A DNA stretch of 64,000 nt from Azorinus chamasolen (Eukaryota > Mollusca > Bivalvia > Cardiida > Solecurtidae). Positions 44,644 to 54,997 of this stretch are shown here, piece after piece (within the stretch, counting starts at the first letter, position 1; each line of letters opens with the position of its first letter). The position numbers and the translations under genes are program-made. A model generated the notes under the pieces. It ran no database searches. It worked only from the letters and a program-made list of their open reading frames with translations, and was not told where the DNA came from. The stretch spans positions 15,974,440 to 16,038,439 of the forward strand of contig OY755240.1 in the NCBI GenBank assembly GCA_963576725.1. The letters are read 5' to 3'.

Positions 44644-45107
44644 CAAAGGTCAGCTTTTATTCACCCCAATGTTCTTCTCGCCTATATAATTACCATGGCA
44701 GGAAATTTTATATTTCGTAAACAGAGTAGACCTTGATCTCGGTCCACTGCTAACTGCATAAATATGCATCTGCTGTGAAGTGGGTTGTTTCTGATACAAG
44801 GTGACAAACGAGTAGAGCTTTAATAAGACTGCCAGGACTTTGACCTCAATATATTGGCACAGCATGGTGCTCGACAGGGAAAATGCGATTAGAGATTATT
44901 CTTCCACGCTCTGTAACGCTGAGATTCTCTCTGCGAAATAAATGGTGAAGCAAAATGATAAAATTCAATATTTATTGATGTTCCGTCCTATCTGGGTTTG
45001 TTGAGATCGTAATTGGAATGATGGACGTTCAATATTGCAGCAGGGAGGGAGGAAATGTCCTCCAGAGTACTCCTGATACATTGAAAGTGAAATTATTTGA
45101 TTTTCTG

Positions 45108-45290
45108 AAACCTTTACTCTATAGATACACCTTTACAAATGGAGCAAACGCAGATCAGACAGCTCCTGTAGGATTAATATACAGTAACACCCCGCTAATG
45201 CGACCACCTAAAAGAGGTATAATTCTTGGTGCTAGATGCAGGTGGTAGCTTAATGCAGGACAAAAGTAATGCAGAGAGTTCCTAGAGGAA
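45108..45290. mobile_element. PalA2 left part with PalD left half
   Basis: CCTTTACTCTATAGATAC and GCAGATCAGACAGCTCC, then TA-CAGTAACACCCCGCTAAT and the PalD arm as far as the apex (GTTCCTAGAGGAAC). Right halves of both are missing. Confidence 0.7.
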
Positions 45291-45921
45291 CCCCCCAAAA
45301 AATTTAATCCAGATCCTACTAGAACGAATACAGTAGAATGTTTTGAAATGGGGAATAAATTTGAAACGTTTCTCGCTTTTGCTTCTGGATCCAAAACTGA
45401 TATTAATATATTTATTTTCATCATGTACTTTGATTATGAATTTTGGATCAGATTTGCATCAGCAGTTACAGGGAGTCGAAATGTCATTTTGTGATTGCAG
45501 ATACTTGTAAATTTGTCAATAGCAAGTTAAAACACGAAGTACTAAGCTTTGCGATTTGTCAGAAACCTTAAAATTACTGTCAATTTTGTTTTCACAGTTA
45601 GACGCCCTAACAATAACTAAACACCCAAGTCTATCTGACTTCACAAAGACTGTTTACTTTCCTATACATGGCTCAGAGATATGAAAGCGGCCACTTCTAA
45701 AAGAGAGGTGTACTTTGACATAATTCTGCCTACCAATTAGGTGCATGGCTATGCCAACGGTAATAGGCCCAGAGGTGCGAGAAGGAACAGGGGTGACCGT
45801 TATTTGTTTGAACACAAAAGGTTTTGTGACTTCAAAGTTGCTGTATTTATTCTAAATAATCGGACAATCAATCTTCCCTTTCCATAATTTTGTAAAGCTG
45901 AATATTTCAAGTTAGCACTAC
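45291..45921. other. Unique intron sequence
   Basis: Nothing recognised. 44644-45107 has a lone PalA arm near 44717. 46261-46789 carries a 111-codon + frame (46420-46755) with no motif. Confidence 0.6.
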
Positions 45922-46260
45922 AGTAAAACCTCTCTCTAACATCCTATAGGAGCAAATGCTCTATTTATCACAATCATTACTTTCAAAACTACACAATTCT
46001 AATTTTCCTTTTCTCTAGTAAATGCTCCTTTTCGGTAGATTCATTCAAAGAGGTTGTGTCTAAAAATAGCCTACGGAGGATTGGGTTATATATCACAAGC
46101 AAACAGAGCAGACTGATCAGACGGCTCCTACAGAGGCGTAGAAAGGCGTATTTATGGAGTAAAGGGTTAAATATAGATATGATTCCAGTTTGCATAATTT
46201 TGTCGTTATAAAGATCTAATTAATATTCATGATGTCATTTCATGCATGAATATGCATATA
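45922..46260 (+). mobile_element. Mosaic of PalD end, PalB right half and PalA2
   Basis: CAGTAAAACCTCTCTCTAA joins TATAGGAGCAAATGCTCT, the B right half. Then AAGCAAACAGAGCAGACTG jumps at the apex to GAGGCGTAGAAAGGCG and an AAAGGGTTAA end; a PalA2 right part follows. Confidence 0.65.
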
Positions 46261-46789
46261 AATTTAGTAAACGACTTAGCATGGTTTAGTGGAAAAATGG
46301 AAAGAAAAACGAAGCAGACTACAATTGTTTCAGACAACATGATTTAACTAACCAGGGAAAATATGAGAAATGAAAACTGCTTAGTTTCAGCAGAATTTTA
46401 AAGATGCCAGCCATTCCACATGCAGAAATTCCCTCGGAGCTCAAAATCGCAAGATCAACAATCAATACCAGTCAGGAAAGAAATGAAATTTTCAGAAAAT
46501 GTGACAAAAATGTGTCAACCTTGGGGGAAAAAACCCGAAATATTTTGTCTCAGGTTCCTTCATTTCCATGAAAATATAATTCAAGTTTTCATGGTTTGTT
46601 TACAGGCTGCTTTGCCAGAGTTCCTTGGCAATTTCGTTTCTATGAAAAAGAAACAAATGGTGTTTGTGAAGAATGTGCAGTTAAAATTAGGCAAAAAAAT
46701 AAAAGTTAATGGCATTGATGAATGTTCTTGTCTATTTTTCGAGAATTGTTTTTGAACCAAAATACTGTAATTACAACTCTTAAGCTAGA

Positions 46790-46865
46790 CAAACCTGGGC
46801 AAATAGGGAATAGACCCAGATCAGACAGCTTCTGTAGGAGGTCAGAGTCTGCTTTGTTTGCTTAA
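46790..46865 (+). mobile_element. PalA core fragment
   Basis: AATAGACCCAGATCAGACAG to TTTGTTTGC; part of the right arm deleted. Abuts PalB at a TTAA. Confidence 0.7.
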
Positions 46866-47056
46866 CCCTTTACTCCATAGGCTATTTTTAGATCCAACTT
46901 CTTTGAATAAATCTACCGACAAGGAGCATCAACTACAGAAAAGGAAAATTTTAGAATTTTGTAGTCCTTAGGAGCAAATGCTCTATTTATCACAATGGTT
47001 TCAAGCAATGACTTTTACAGAGGCGTAGAAAGGCGTATTTATGGTGGAAATGGTTA
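46862..47056 (-). mobile_element. PalB element, left inner arm deleted
   Basis: TTAACCCTTTACTCC to GGAAATGG-TTAA; from GTAGTCC it jumps to TTAGGAGCAAATGCTC. Confidence 0.88.
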
Positions 47057-47420
47057 ACCCTTTACTCCTTAAATACACTTTTCTACACCTGTGCAAACAG
47101 AGTAGACCCAGATCAGACGGCTCCTATAGGAGCTGTCTGATCAGGGTCTGCTCCGTTTGCGTATTGTATAATAAAGATGTGACTACAGTTTCTGTCGTTG
47201 CCAATAAGTACTGTGTCCATGGGATAGTATAGCAAATTAATGTACATGTACATTAATATTAGATAGATTTATTTCAGCAAATAGAAAACATAATATGGTT
47301 CACAAGACGTGTATCACATCATAATAAATAGAGATAAGTAAAATGATGCATAGTAAAATAGTATTCATGATGTCATTATAATTATCTGACATGAATATTC
47401 ATGGAGGAATTCAGGGTTAA
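47053..47420 (+). mobile_element. PalA2 copy with unique insert
   Basis: TTAACCCTTTACTCC to CAGGGTTAA. Good hairpin; about 110 bp of unfamiliar sequence follow the palindrome TTAATGTACATGTACATTAA at about 47236. Confidence 0.85.
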
Positions 47421-47438
47421 TATGATTTCTTAGGCCAA

Positions 47439-47688
47439 TTAACCCTTTCCCTGTTCTGTATTAAGGCCAAATTTCAATACCTACTGAATATTCATTAACA
47501 AAAAAGTTATAAAGAAATATGGAAGGTGGAACATTGTAGACATTTCAGAAAGTAAAGAAACAGATCTATCAAATTCTATTAGCAAACAGAGTAGACCCTG
47601 ATCAGACGGCTCCTCTAGGAGCCGTCTGATCTTTGTCTACTCTGTTTGCAAATGCGTGAAAACACGTTTATATGAGGGAAAGGGTTAA
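47439..47688 (-). mobile_element. PalA1 element, intact
   Basis: TTAACCCTTTCCC to GGAAAGGG-TTAA. Apex CCTCTAGG, AATACCTACTGAATATTC and GGAAGGTGGAACATTG present. Confidence 0.95.
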
Positions 47689-47776
47689 TATGATGGCATT
47701 TAGACAATTACAGTTGTGACACATGGTTAGTTGTTTAGCTTTATGAATTTGTGTCGAGAGTTCATAGCAACATACA

Positions 47777-47957
47777 AATGTGTGTATTCAGATACTAAAA
47801 TCGTCATTTCTCCACAAAACCATATGTTGTGACCATTCTTTAGAATCATCACTTCGAGACGATTCTAAAGAGTGGTCACCGCATAGGGTTTGGTGGAGAA
47901 ATAGAGGAGTTATTCTTTAAAATGTTTTCATTTAAGCATCTTCTCTGGAGCTCAGTA
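47777..47957 (-). mobile_element. PalC element
   Basis: GTATTCAGATACTAAAATCG to TCTCTGGAGCTC. Apex CACTTCGAGACG, mispaired on one side. Confidence 0.85.
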
Positions 47958-48484
47958 GCTTGCTACGATAGACGGCCAGGCCAGTTCAGTAACATCATAA
48001 AAGACCATGTCCAATGAAATAGTATTGCTGAAGATCTGATTATATGGCTATTTGTTTTAATTTTTTACGTATTTGATCACTGCTTAGTTTATAGCCGTGT
48101 TTCGTTCATTATTCATTGATTACAAAAGCTCTACACATCTTGCCCAGTATAACAGGCAATTCCACCATAATAAAGTGATTGATTTTGCAGTTTTACCATT
48201 CTTTAATTGATCCATTGCCTATGTACGTTTTTGTGCGGAATTCATCAGGCATTGGGTTTAGGGAAACAGCTGGTTAGATACACACAGAAAAAAGCTGCTC
48301 CTTTGTAATAATAGCCTCGTTGGGTCTATATATAGATTGACAAAATGAGTTCATTTGACGTAGCTTTGGTTTTTACGATGACGAAATATCTGGCTCATTG
48401 ACATAAACCCGTAGCGTGCTATTGTCAAGTTGTGAATTACAGACTTTGCATCTTATCTCATCCAAACTGTTTCTCAGTGGTTTC
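47958..48484. other. Unique intron sequence
   Basis: No repeat recognised except a decayed PalN arm near 48440. 49085-49421 and 49504-49948 hold PalN-like traces (near 49160 and 49655) and nothing else. Confidence 0.6.
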
Positions 48485-48724
48485 GACACTTTAGCTCATG
48501 AATATTTATGTAAGAAATAATAACACCATAAAAACAAGTAAATGAATTTTGATAATGACATAATGAACGCTGGACTGACTGGAGAGTTTGGTCATGACGG
48601 AAACTGTAGAATCAGATTATTCCATAAGCAAACGGAAAAACCCTAGTCAGCCAGCTCCTTACCGCAGCAGTCTGATCTGGGTCTACCCTGTTTGCAAAAG
48701 TGTTTCTATCGGATAAAGTGTTAA
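48485..48724 (-). mobile_element. PalA2 copy, diverged
   Basis: TTTAGCTCATGAATATTTATG start, degenerate core (CAGCTCCTTACCGCAG), GTGTTAA end. Confidence 0.7.
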
Positions 48725-48889
48725 TGAGAAGAGAATTTGGCTCGTATTTCGTACTTGTGTTTTAATAGATGACAATTGTCATAACAGACATACGGGATAA
48801 GATGATGGATGGTTTCAGTTTGTTTGCATGTAGTAAGTAATAATGGTCATTTGCAAAAATGTTTCCAAACATACATATACAGTAAAACC

Positions 48890-49084
48890 CCGCTAATGCG
48901 ACCACCAAAAAGGGGCATAATTCTGGGTGGCAGAGGCAGGTGGTAGCTTAATGCAGGACGAAAGTTATGCAGAAAGCTCCTATAGGAGCTTTCTGCATAA
49001 CTTTCGTCATGCATTAAGCAACCACCTGCTTTAGACGACATCAGTGGCTGTTTATTAAGTGGTCGCATTAGCGGGGTTTCACTG
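48890..49084. mobile_element. PalD element, reference copy, TA duplication
   Basis: CAGTAAAACCCCGCTAATGC to GCATTAGCGGGGTTTCACTG between TA dinucleotides. Perfect inner palindrome GCAGAAAGCTCC-TATA-GGAGCTTTCTGC and arms TGGTAGCTTAATGCAGG. 195 bp. Confidence 0.95.
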
Positions 49085-49421
49085 TATACATAATAGCACC
49101 AGTGTATGAATGTCAGACAGTTGGGAACCTGACGGGATGTGGAGCTAACTCTGCAATCTATCTGGATCCATACTGTTTGAGTGGATTTATCAAGGGTTCT
49201 TTGTTTAGCAAGCACAGTGTTCAGGTGTCCTCACAGATTTGACAAGGACTGGCTATTGATGTGAACAAGCTGCCTCTTCCTATCTCTTGATCACAGTACT
49301 TTAGTGTGTGACAGTTCACCGTTAATTAATTGCCATAAATATTTTGACACTCAATCTTCTGTCACCACCGGTTTGTAAATTTGACACCATTTTGATGACT
49401 TTAAAATAAAACTAAAGGAGT

Positions 49422-49503
49422 AGCGAAAAGTGCAGACCCAGATCAAACTGCTCCTTCAGGATATCCTTCAGGAGCAGTTTGATCTGGGTCTGCACTTTTT
49501 GCT
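49422..49503. repeat. PalO hairpin
   Basis: AGCGAAAAGTGCAGACCCAG and on to ACTGCTCC, then loop CTTCAGGATATCCTTCAG-like, then the full complement GGAGCAGTTTGATCTGGG. A single copy here, 33-bp arms; no TTAA or TA ends found. Confidence 0.85.
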
Positions 49504-49948
49504 CAAGCTTGCTTCTCAGAATGTTTAGAGTAATTACAGTAGGAACGCAATATTTTTGATCAATATCAAGATTATCAGTCTTATAATATAGCACTAAGTG
49601 ATACTCTGGTATCAGTCTTCACAAAGGGTGTGTGTAACTGGTGCGTCACATGACATCAGATCGGGAACCAAACTATTTGACTTTAGGTTGATCCAGCTGC
49701 TGCAGTGATGAATCGGATGAGATATTTTCCATTACTCGCAGACAGATTAAATGTTCAAATTAAGAAAAATCTTTTTGTCTTTGAGACAGCATTTTGTGCT
49801 TGAATTTAAGTGTCTAGGTCCTACCGGGTCATGCAAGTTCTTGATGGCGGGCGTGTTTTAGAACTAAAAACAAAGGATAAAACCTACCATTAGAACTGTC
49901 TCTGAATTATCGTGCGATGTCATGACACTGCCTACAGTGCTTGCGAAT

Positions 49949-50168
49949 TTAAACCCTTTCTCCTTGAATACTTATGTAAGAAATAATGACGTAATTAATT
50001 ACATGAATTTTTATAATGGCAGGAATTGTGGAATTAGATATATATAATTACATAAATAAGCAAACAGAGCAGACCCTGATCAGATGGCTCCTACAGGAGC
50101 CATCTGATCTGGGTCTACTCTGTTTGCAAGGGCGCGAACATGCATATTTGTGTGGAGTAAAGGGTTAA
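49949..50168 (-). mobile_element. PalA2 copy
   Basis: TTAAACCCTTTCTCC to GTAAAGGG-TTAA; perfect hairpin with apex CCTACAGG. Confidence 0.9.
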
Positions 50169-50460
50169 AATATGTCTACACACTTGATTAAGCACTGACC
50201 ATGGGATACATGTACATCGTTTTTCTTGTCCAGTTTTGTGGTTTACTCTGATTGGTTTATTTATGTTTGGTGATATGTCTCATTGCACTGATAGAATTGG
50301 TTGCCAAGCAGTTAGTGTCCTACTTCAAAATGTTTAAACAAAAATCAATAGAACAGGCCCATGACGTTTGAACATGGCGACAACGACCTAATTTAAAGAC
50401 CTGTCTGCTCCATTTTAATGAGTGGCTGAACAGAACTGCCAGCGGAATCATTGGTGTTAT

Positions 50461-50723
50461 TTAACCTTTTCTCTCATAAACAAATTTTCATGCATTAGCA
50501 AACAGAGGAAACCCAGATGGAGGCATCTAACCAGGGTCTGCTCTGTTTGCTTATGAAATTATATTAAATCTGACACTACTGTTTCTAGCAAATGTCACTT
50601 TTCAGATATGTCCCTTTGGCAAACAGAGCAGACCCTGATCAGACAATTCTTACAGGAGCTGTCTGGTCTTGGTCTACTCTGCTTACAAAGGTGTTTAATA
50701 GCGAGATTATCAAGTAAAGGGTA
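50461..50723. mobile_element. PalA fold-back remnant with two cores
   Basis: First core at about 50496-50552 (+ type), second at about 50616-50690 (- type), separated by a short spacer. Both arms have gaps. Confidence 0.65.
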
Positions 50724-50805
50724 AATATTTGTTTTAATATTCTGTTCAACTCCAGACAGTTGAAATCGAGAATACGTTCAATGATGAACAGAACATGTGA
50801 TCTTA

Positions 50806-50946
50806 ATAACCCTTTGCGTGAAACGGCATCCTTTGCAAACAGAGTAGACCCTTTCAGATGGCTCCTATAGGATCAGGAGCCATCTGATCTGGGTCTGCTC
50901 TGTTTGCAAAGGCATTAAAAGGTGTTACCATGAGGGAAAGGGTTGA
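50806..50946. mobile_element. Short PalA element (about 140 bp)
   Basis: ATAA-CCCTTTGCG to GGAAAGGG-TTGA. Compact hairpin with GGAGCC repeated near the apex; no AT-rich half. Confidence 0.82.
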
Positions 50947-50982
50947 TAATGAGTAAAGGCAATGCAGAAGCATTGAATGCTG

Positions 50983-51159
50983 GATTATGTTCTAACAGTG
51001 TAGACCCAGATCAGAGGGCTCCTAGAGGAGCCCTCTGATCAGGGTCTGCACTGTTTGTCATTTGACATCCTAGCATATTATACCCTTTAATATTGAATGG
51101 ACATTCGTTATACATCGATGGATCAATCCACTTTCAAAACGTAGCATTTAAAGGGTTAA
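50983..51159 (+). mobile_element. PalF element
   Basis: Perfect core CAGTGTAGACCCAGATCAGA and GGGCTCCTAGAGGAGCCC. Right part TTTGTCATTTGACATCC; ends TTTAAAGGG-TTAA. Confidence 0.88.
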
Positions 51160-51567
51160 CTCGAGTATGCTTATTATAATTCCTTCGAGGCTCAAGAATT
51201 GCTGTCCTGTGCACGTTCCCCTAACAGAAAGGGTATTGTTTTGCCGAGTTATCTCTCGTCGGAAGAAAAACACCCTAAACAATCTCTTGACTGGGTTAAA
51301 CTTCAATTTCATTTTCTCACGAATTTCACCAATATGATAACGAGCCAAAATTGTATGCCTGGCTCATGAATTCAAAATTATAGCTACTGCACTGCCTATT
51401 CAAGTGTAATGATACTACATGAATCTCCAAGCCACTCATTACAGTGGTGCATCTAATCCTCTGAGAGCTTGATGTGTAAACGTGTTATCCACTAAGGCGT
51501 TTTGTGATGGACCAGTCTGTCCAAATATAGGACATTTCATTGTCGCTTAGGAGATCATGTGGACGAC
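51160..51567. other. Unique intron sequence
   Basis: No recognisable content; 50169-50460 and 52041-52282 are similar. Confidence 0.6.
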
Positions 51568-52040
51568 CTTTGTTATCCATGAATATTCATGCAAGAAACA
51601 ATGTTTGTATGAAAATTAATTTGCTGTACTTTTATAACCCATTCCCTTATATTGACGACTCTGTAGAAGTCACTTTGTGAAACCATTGTGATAAATGAGC
51701 ATTTGCTCCTATAGGAGCAAATGCTCTATTTATCACAATTGTTTTAAACTACAAAATTCTAAAAAAAAATCCTTTTCTCTAGTTAATGCTCCTTTTCGGT
51801 AAATTTATTCAAAGAGGTTGTATCTAAAAATAGCCTATGAGGTAATGGGATAGTGGCGTCATGGACAGGGGAATTTCTATCATGGTTAAAACTGAAGAAA
51901 TAGATATTATGTATGTTATTTCCTAAGCAAACCGAGCAGATCCGGATCAAACAGCTCCAGCAGGAGTTGTCTGATCTGGGGTCTACTCTGTTGCAAAGTG
52001 TTACTCTGTTTGCAAAGTGTATTTATGGGGGAAAACGGAT
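51568..52040 (-). mobile_element. PalA2 copy split by PalB
   Basis: Left ATGAATATTCATGCAAG, right TAAGCAAACCGAGCAGATCC with an AGCTCCAGCAGGAGTT apex. TTACTCTGTTTGCAAAGTGT is partly duplicated at the end. Confidence 0.75.
51634..51853 (+). mobile_element. PalB element
   Basis: ATAA-CCCATTCCC to GTAATGGG-ATAG. The left arm lost one TA (ATAAATGAGCATTTGC). Confidence 0.88.
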
Positions 52041-52282
52041 TTAAAAAAAATAAGCAGGGAACATTTCATAGTTTCGGGAAGAGTTGACCTGGCATTAAGT
52101 AAAGACAAAGCGACTGTCAATGATTGTCACTGTTTTCTGACAGTTAGTGGCAATCGATGTCTGGAAAAACCTTCTGGACGGACTGGTCATATACTCCCCA
52201 AGATCGATATTTCTCATCATACATATTGGCAGATTTCCTGTTCTGATCCAGCTCAGTCAAGTTGGTCACACAGGTGTTTTTC

Positions 52283-52650
52283 TGAACCCTTTAATTACCT
52301 CGTGAATATTCATGTAAAGATATAATGATAGCATGAATACTGATAAACACTAAATGTTTATAATGTACAGTAAAAACCCCCTAATGCGACCACTTAATAA
52401 AGAGCCACTGGCGTCGTTTAAAGCAGGTGGTTGCTTAATGCAGGACAAAAGTTATGCAGAAAGCTCCTATATCCTGCATTAAGCAACCACCTGCCTCTGC
52501 CACCCAGAATTATGCCTATTTTTGGTAGTCGTATTAGCGGGATTTTACTGTATATGAATGCAGTATTGTTTAGCCATGGCATACAAATGTAGAACCAGAT
52601 CTAGAATTTCTTAACCAAATCAAACAGACTCTGTTCCGAGCTACTCTGTT
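52283..52650 (-). mobile_element. PalA2 copy split by PalD
   Basis: CCCTTTAATTACC start with TGAATATTCATG; after PalD only a degenerate core (ACTCTGTTCCGAGC) remains. About 280 bp before the RRM2 exon. Confidence 0.7.
52368..52550. mobile_element. PalD element, one inner arm deleted, TA duplication
   Basis: CAGTAAAAACCCCCTAATGC to ATTAGCGGGATTTTACTG between TA dinucleotides. The core reads GAAAGCTCCTATATCCTGCA, so the right side of the apex is gone. Confidence 0.92.
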
Positions 52651-52701
52651 TGAATACATCCATTTTAGGTCGAGGGTTAAATATATGTTCCACCATCATT
52701 T

Positions 52702-52733
52702 ATCATCATCATCATCATCATCACCATCATCAT
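52702..52733 (+). repeat. TCA microsatellite
   Basis: About ten ATC/TCA triplets with one ACC interruption, 200 bp before the RRM2 exon. Confidence 0.9.
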
Positions 52734-52769
52734 TATAAATGTATATTACATGATGTTTATCATCATTAT

Positions 52770-52833
52770 TGTCTGATCTGGGTCTGCTCGGTTTGCAAAT
52801 GAGTGAAAAGCCAATTATATGAGGGAAAGCGTT
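52770..52833 (-). mobile_element. PalA right-half fragment
   Basis: GTCTGATCTGGGTCTGCTCG to GAGGGAAAGCGTTAA. Ends about 100 bp before the exon. Confidence 0.75.
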
Positions 52834-52930
52834 AAAGAGGTGAGGTTATTTTCTAGAATATATTTTTGTTTTTCAGCTTAGTTAGACGGAGATGGTCATC
52901 TGTTAATTTTTACTTTTCTTGTCTTTTCAG

Positions 52931-53023
52931 CTTGTGACAAAAACAAAGAAAATATTTGTTGGTGGACTGTCTGCACAGACCACAGTGGAAGATGTAAAAA
53001 AGTACTTCGCAGGTTACGGAAAA
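52931..53023 (+). CDS. msi: Musashi exon: start of RRM2 with RNP2
   Basis: A 93-nt exon of 31 codons, phase 0 on both sides, starting [14 protein letters not shown] and ending [21 protein letters not shown] is the RNP2 motif (beta-strand 1) of Musashi RRM2, and [10 protein letters not shown] is its first helix. It continues the linker exon (QPK then LVTKTKK, matching the Musashi pattern QPK.VTRTKK). The acceptor is strong (CTTGTCTTTTCAG); the donor is GTGAGT. The next exon, expected to encode the rest of RRM2 with a second RNP1, was not found between 53024 and the end of the window. Confidence 0.94.
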
Positions 53024-53089
53024 GTGAGTACCGTCCTTGTTTCTAAATTGTCCTGATCAAATTGTTACAATTCCTGACCTTATGCCTTA

Positions 53090-53190
53090 TGAATTCCTCC
53101 TATGTATATATACCTTTGCAAACAGAGTAGACCTTAATCAGACAGTATCGGTAGGAACTGACTGATCAGGGTCTGTCTAATTTGCTTGTA
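53090..53190 (+). mobile_element. PalA core fragment
   Basis: TTTGCAAACAGAGTAGACC with a decayed apex (GTATCGGTAGG). About 70 bp after the RRM2 exon. Confidence 0.65.
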
Positions 53191-53285
53191 TGGCACATAT
53201 TTAAACAAATTTCTTAGTGATAAAGTTTTATCGCAAAAATTAAGTTAATATTATGGAAGACGTCCTACATTAGTATATATACATG

Positions 53286-53610
53286 TGTAACCCTTTCCTT
53301 CATGTAGACGTGTTTTCATGCATTTGCAAACAGAGTAGACCCAGATCAGACGGCTCCAAGAGGAGCCGTCTGATCAGGGTCTTCACTTGTTTGTTAATGG
53401 TATTTATTACATCTGTTTCTGTAGTTTCTAAAATGGCTACTATGTTTAACCTTTCATATGTATGGAACATTGTTGCAATTTTAAAATCTGAAGAAACTGA
53501 TTTATCAAATATCATTAGCAAACAGAGCAGACTCCTATAGGAGCTATCTAGTCAGGGTCTTCTCTGTTTGCAAATACATGAAAAGGCATTGATATGAAGG
53601 ATGGGGTTAA
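53286..53610. mobile_element. PalA1 fold-back element
   Basis: Left CCCTTTCCTTCATGTAGACG and right GATATGAAGGATGGGG are the same A1 left half in inverted order, each with its own core (53325-53390, 53517-53570). The middle ACCTTTCATATGTATGGAAC is itself palindromic. The whole element can fold on itself. Confidence 0.88.
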
Positions 53611-53943
53611 ACACAACGGTTTAACTGTATGCAAAGTCGTGTGATCATAGTGACCTATTGTACAATAGCAATTCATACATTTTTTTGCAGATTATCTGTA
53701 TGGAAAATACTTAGATAAATTCCCCTCCAATCAGACAATGGGCTGTTTATTTATCGTTTTTATTGGACATGCATTGTTTATACAGAGGATATAAATTTTA
53801 AGCTTTCGTTCCACCGACTACATTAGCTTATTGTCCGGCGTTAAAGTACTCTATTGTAGAAAAAAAAAAGCGTTTAGTCTTATTCGGAAGCATTACGTAC
53901 CCTTTTAATGGTGAATCTTCGCAGAGGATTATGACCTCATTGT

Positions 53944-54428
53944 TTAACCCTTTCCTCCATGAGTATTAATAAATAAAGACGTGAATGTTAAGCCTTTCCC
54001 TGTTCTATGTTTATTACAAATTTCAATACCTACTGAATATTCATGGAGAAAATAGTTATAATGAAATTTGGAAAGTGGAACATTTTAGCCATTTTAGGAA
54101 CAAAAGAAACAGATCTATCAAATTCCATTAGTAAACAGAGCAGACCCTGATCAGACGGCTCCTGTAGGAGCCGTCTGATCTGGGTCTACTCTGTTTGCAG
54201 GTGCGTGAAAACACGTTTATATGAGGGAAAGGGTTAAATAGTTTAGTTTGGTTTTGCAAATGGTCACGAGAACCTTTAGCCATGGCAGAAGCTGTAGAAT
54301 CATATCTATATTATATCTTGAGCAAACAGAGCAGACCCTGATCAGACGGCTCCTATAGGAGCCGTCTGATCTGGGTCTACTCTGTTTGCAAAGGTGTAGA
54401 AAGGTGTATTTATGAAGTAAAGGGTTTA
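53944..54428 (-). mobile_element. PalA2 copy split by PalA1
   Basis: TTAACCCTTTCCTCC start; right part AGCCATGGCAGAAGCTGTAG and perfect hairpin (apex CCTATAGG), end AAAGGGTTTA. Confidence 0.9.
53988..54237 (-). mobile_element. PalA1 element, TTAA duplication
   Basis: TTAA-GCCTTTCCC to GGAAAGGG-TTAA inside the host ATTAATTAG motif. Apex CCTGTAGG. Confidence 0.94.
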
Positions 54429-54669
54429 CCCTTTCCCTATTGAATATTCATGATATCATGAATATTTATTAGATGAATTTTTATAACGGAATAGTTACAC
54501 TGGATAGTCTGGTGTTGGTAGGATCTGTTGAGTCACAGAATTTTACAATTTCATAATCAGACAGAGTAAACCCTCATCAGACATATGCTACAGGAACTGT
54601 CTCATCTGGGTCTACTCTGTTTGCAACAGCGTGAAAAATACTAAGTGTTTATACGAGGGAAAGACTAAA
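54424..54669 (-). mobile_element. PalA2 copy, diverged
   Basis: TTTACCCTTTCCC start; arms CAGAGTAAACCCTCATCAG and TCATCTGGGTCTACTCTG with a decayed apex. Confidence 0.78.
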
Positions 54670-54779
54670 CCCATTCCCGCATATAAAGCAAAGTAGACCC
54701 ACATCGGATGACTCCAATAGGATAGATCAGAGTATGCCATTAAAAAATATTCATGAAAGATCGGCATGGAAAGGGTTAT
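54667..54779 (+). mobile_element. Short PalA remnant
   Basis: CCCATTCCCGCATATAAAG, AGTAGACCCACATCGG, then jumps to AATATTCATG and GGAAAGGG-TTAT. Confidence 0.65.
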
Positions 54780-54997
54780 CTCATTCCCTCTTATTGACGC
54801 CTTTTGACGCCTCTGTAAAAGTCACTTTTTGACACCATTGTGATAAATGGAGCATTTCCTCCACAGAAGCAAATACACAATGGTTTCAAACTACTCAATT
54901 TTAAAAAAAAAATACATTTTTTTGTCGTAAATGTTGTTTTTCAGTAGATTTATTCGAAGAGGTTGTTTCTAGAAATAACCTATGAGGGAATGGGTTA
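54776..54997 (+). mobile_element. PalB element, TTAT at both ends
   Basis: TTAT-CTCATTCCC to GAATGGG-TTAT. Right arm reduced (GCAAATACACAATGG). Confidence 0.85.

Larger units (their letters stand above)
6213..52930 (+). other. Musashi giant intron, 46.7 kb
   Basis: GT-AG intron between the linker and RRM2 exons, packed with palindromic elements, two Hin-type elements and one large tandem duplication. No further exon with recognisable Musashi sequence was seen on the + strand. Confidence 0.8.

Noticed and set aside
46420..46755. 111-codon plus-strand frame in the giant intron
   Set aside because: Sequence resembles no Musashi segment and has no domain; unlikely as an extra exon.
53283..53540. 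Frames rich in CKQSRPRSDGS-type peptide here and at many other places (39431, 40835, 47041)
   Set aside because: This peptide is simply the PalA arm TGCAAACAGAGTAGACCC translated; it recurs wherever PalA does.
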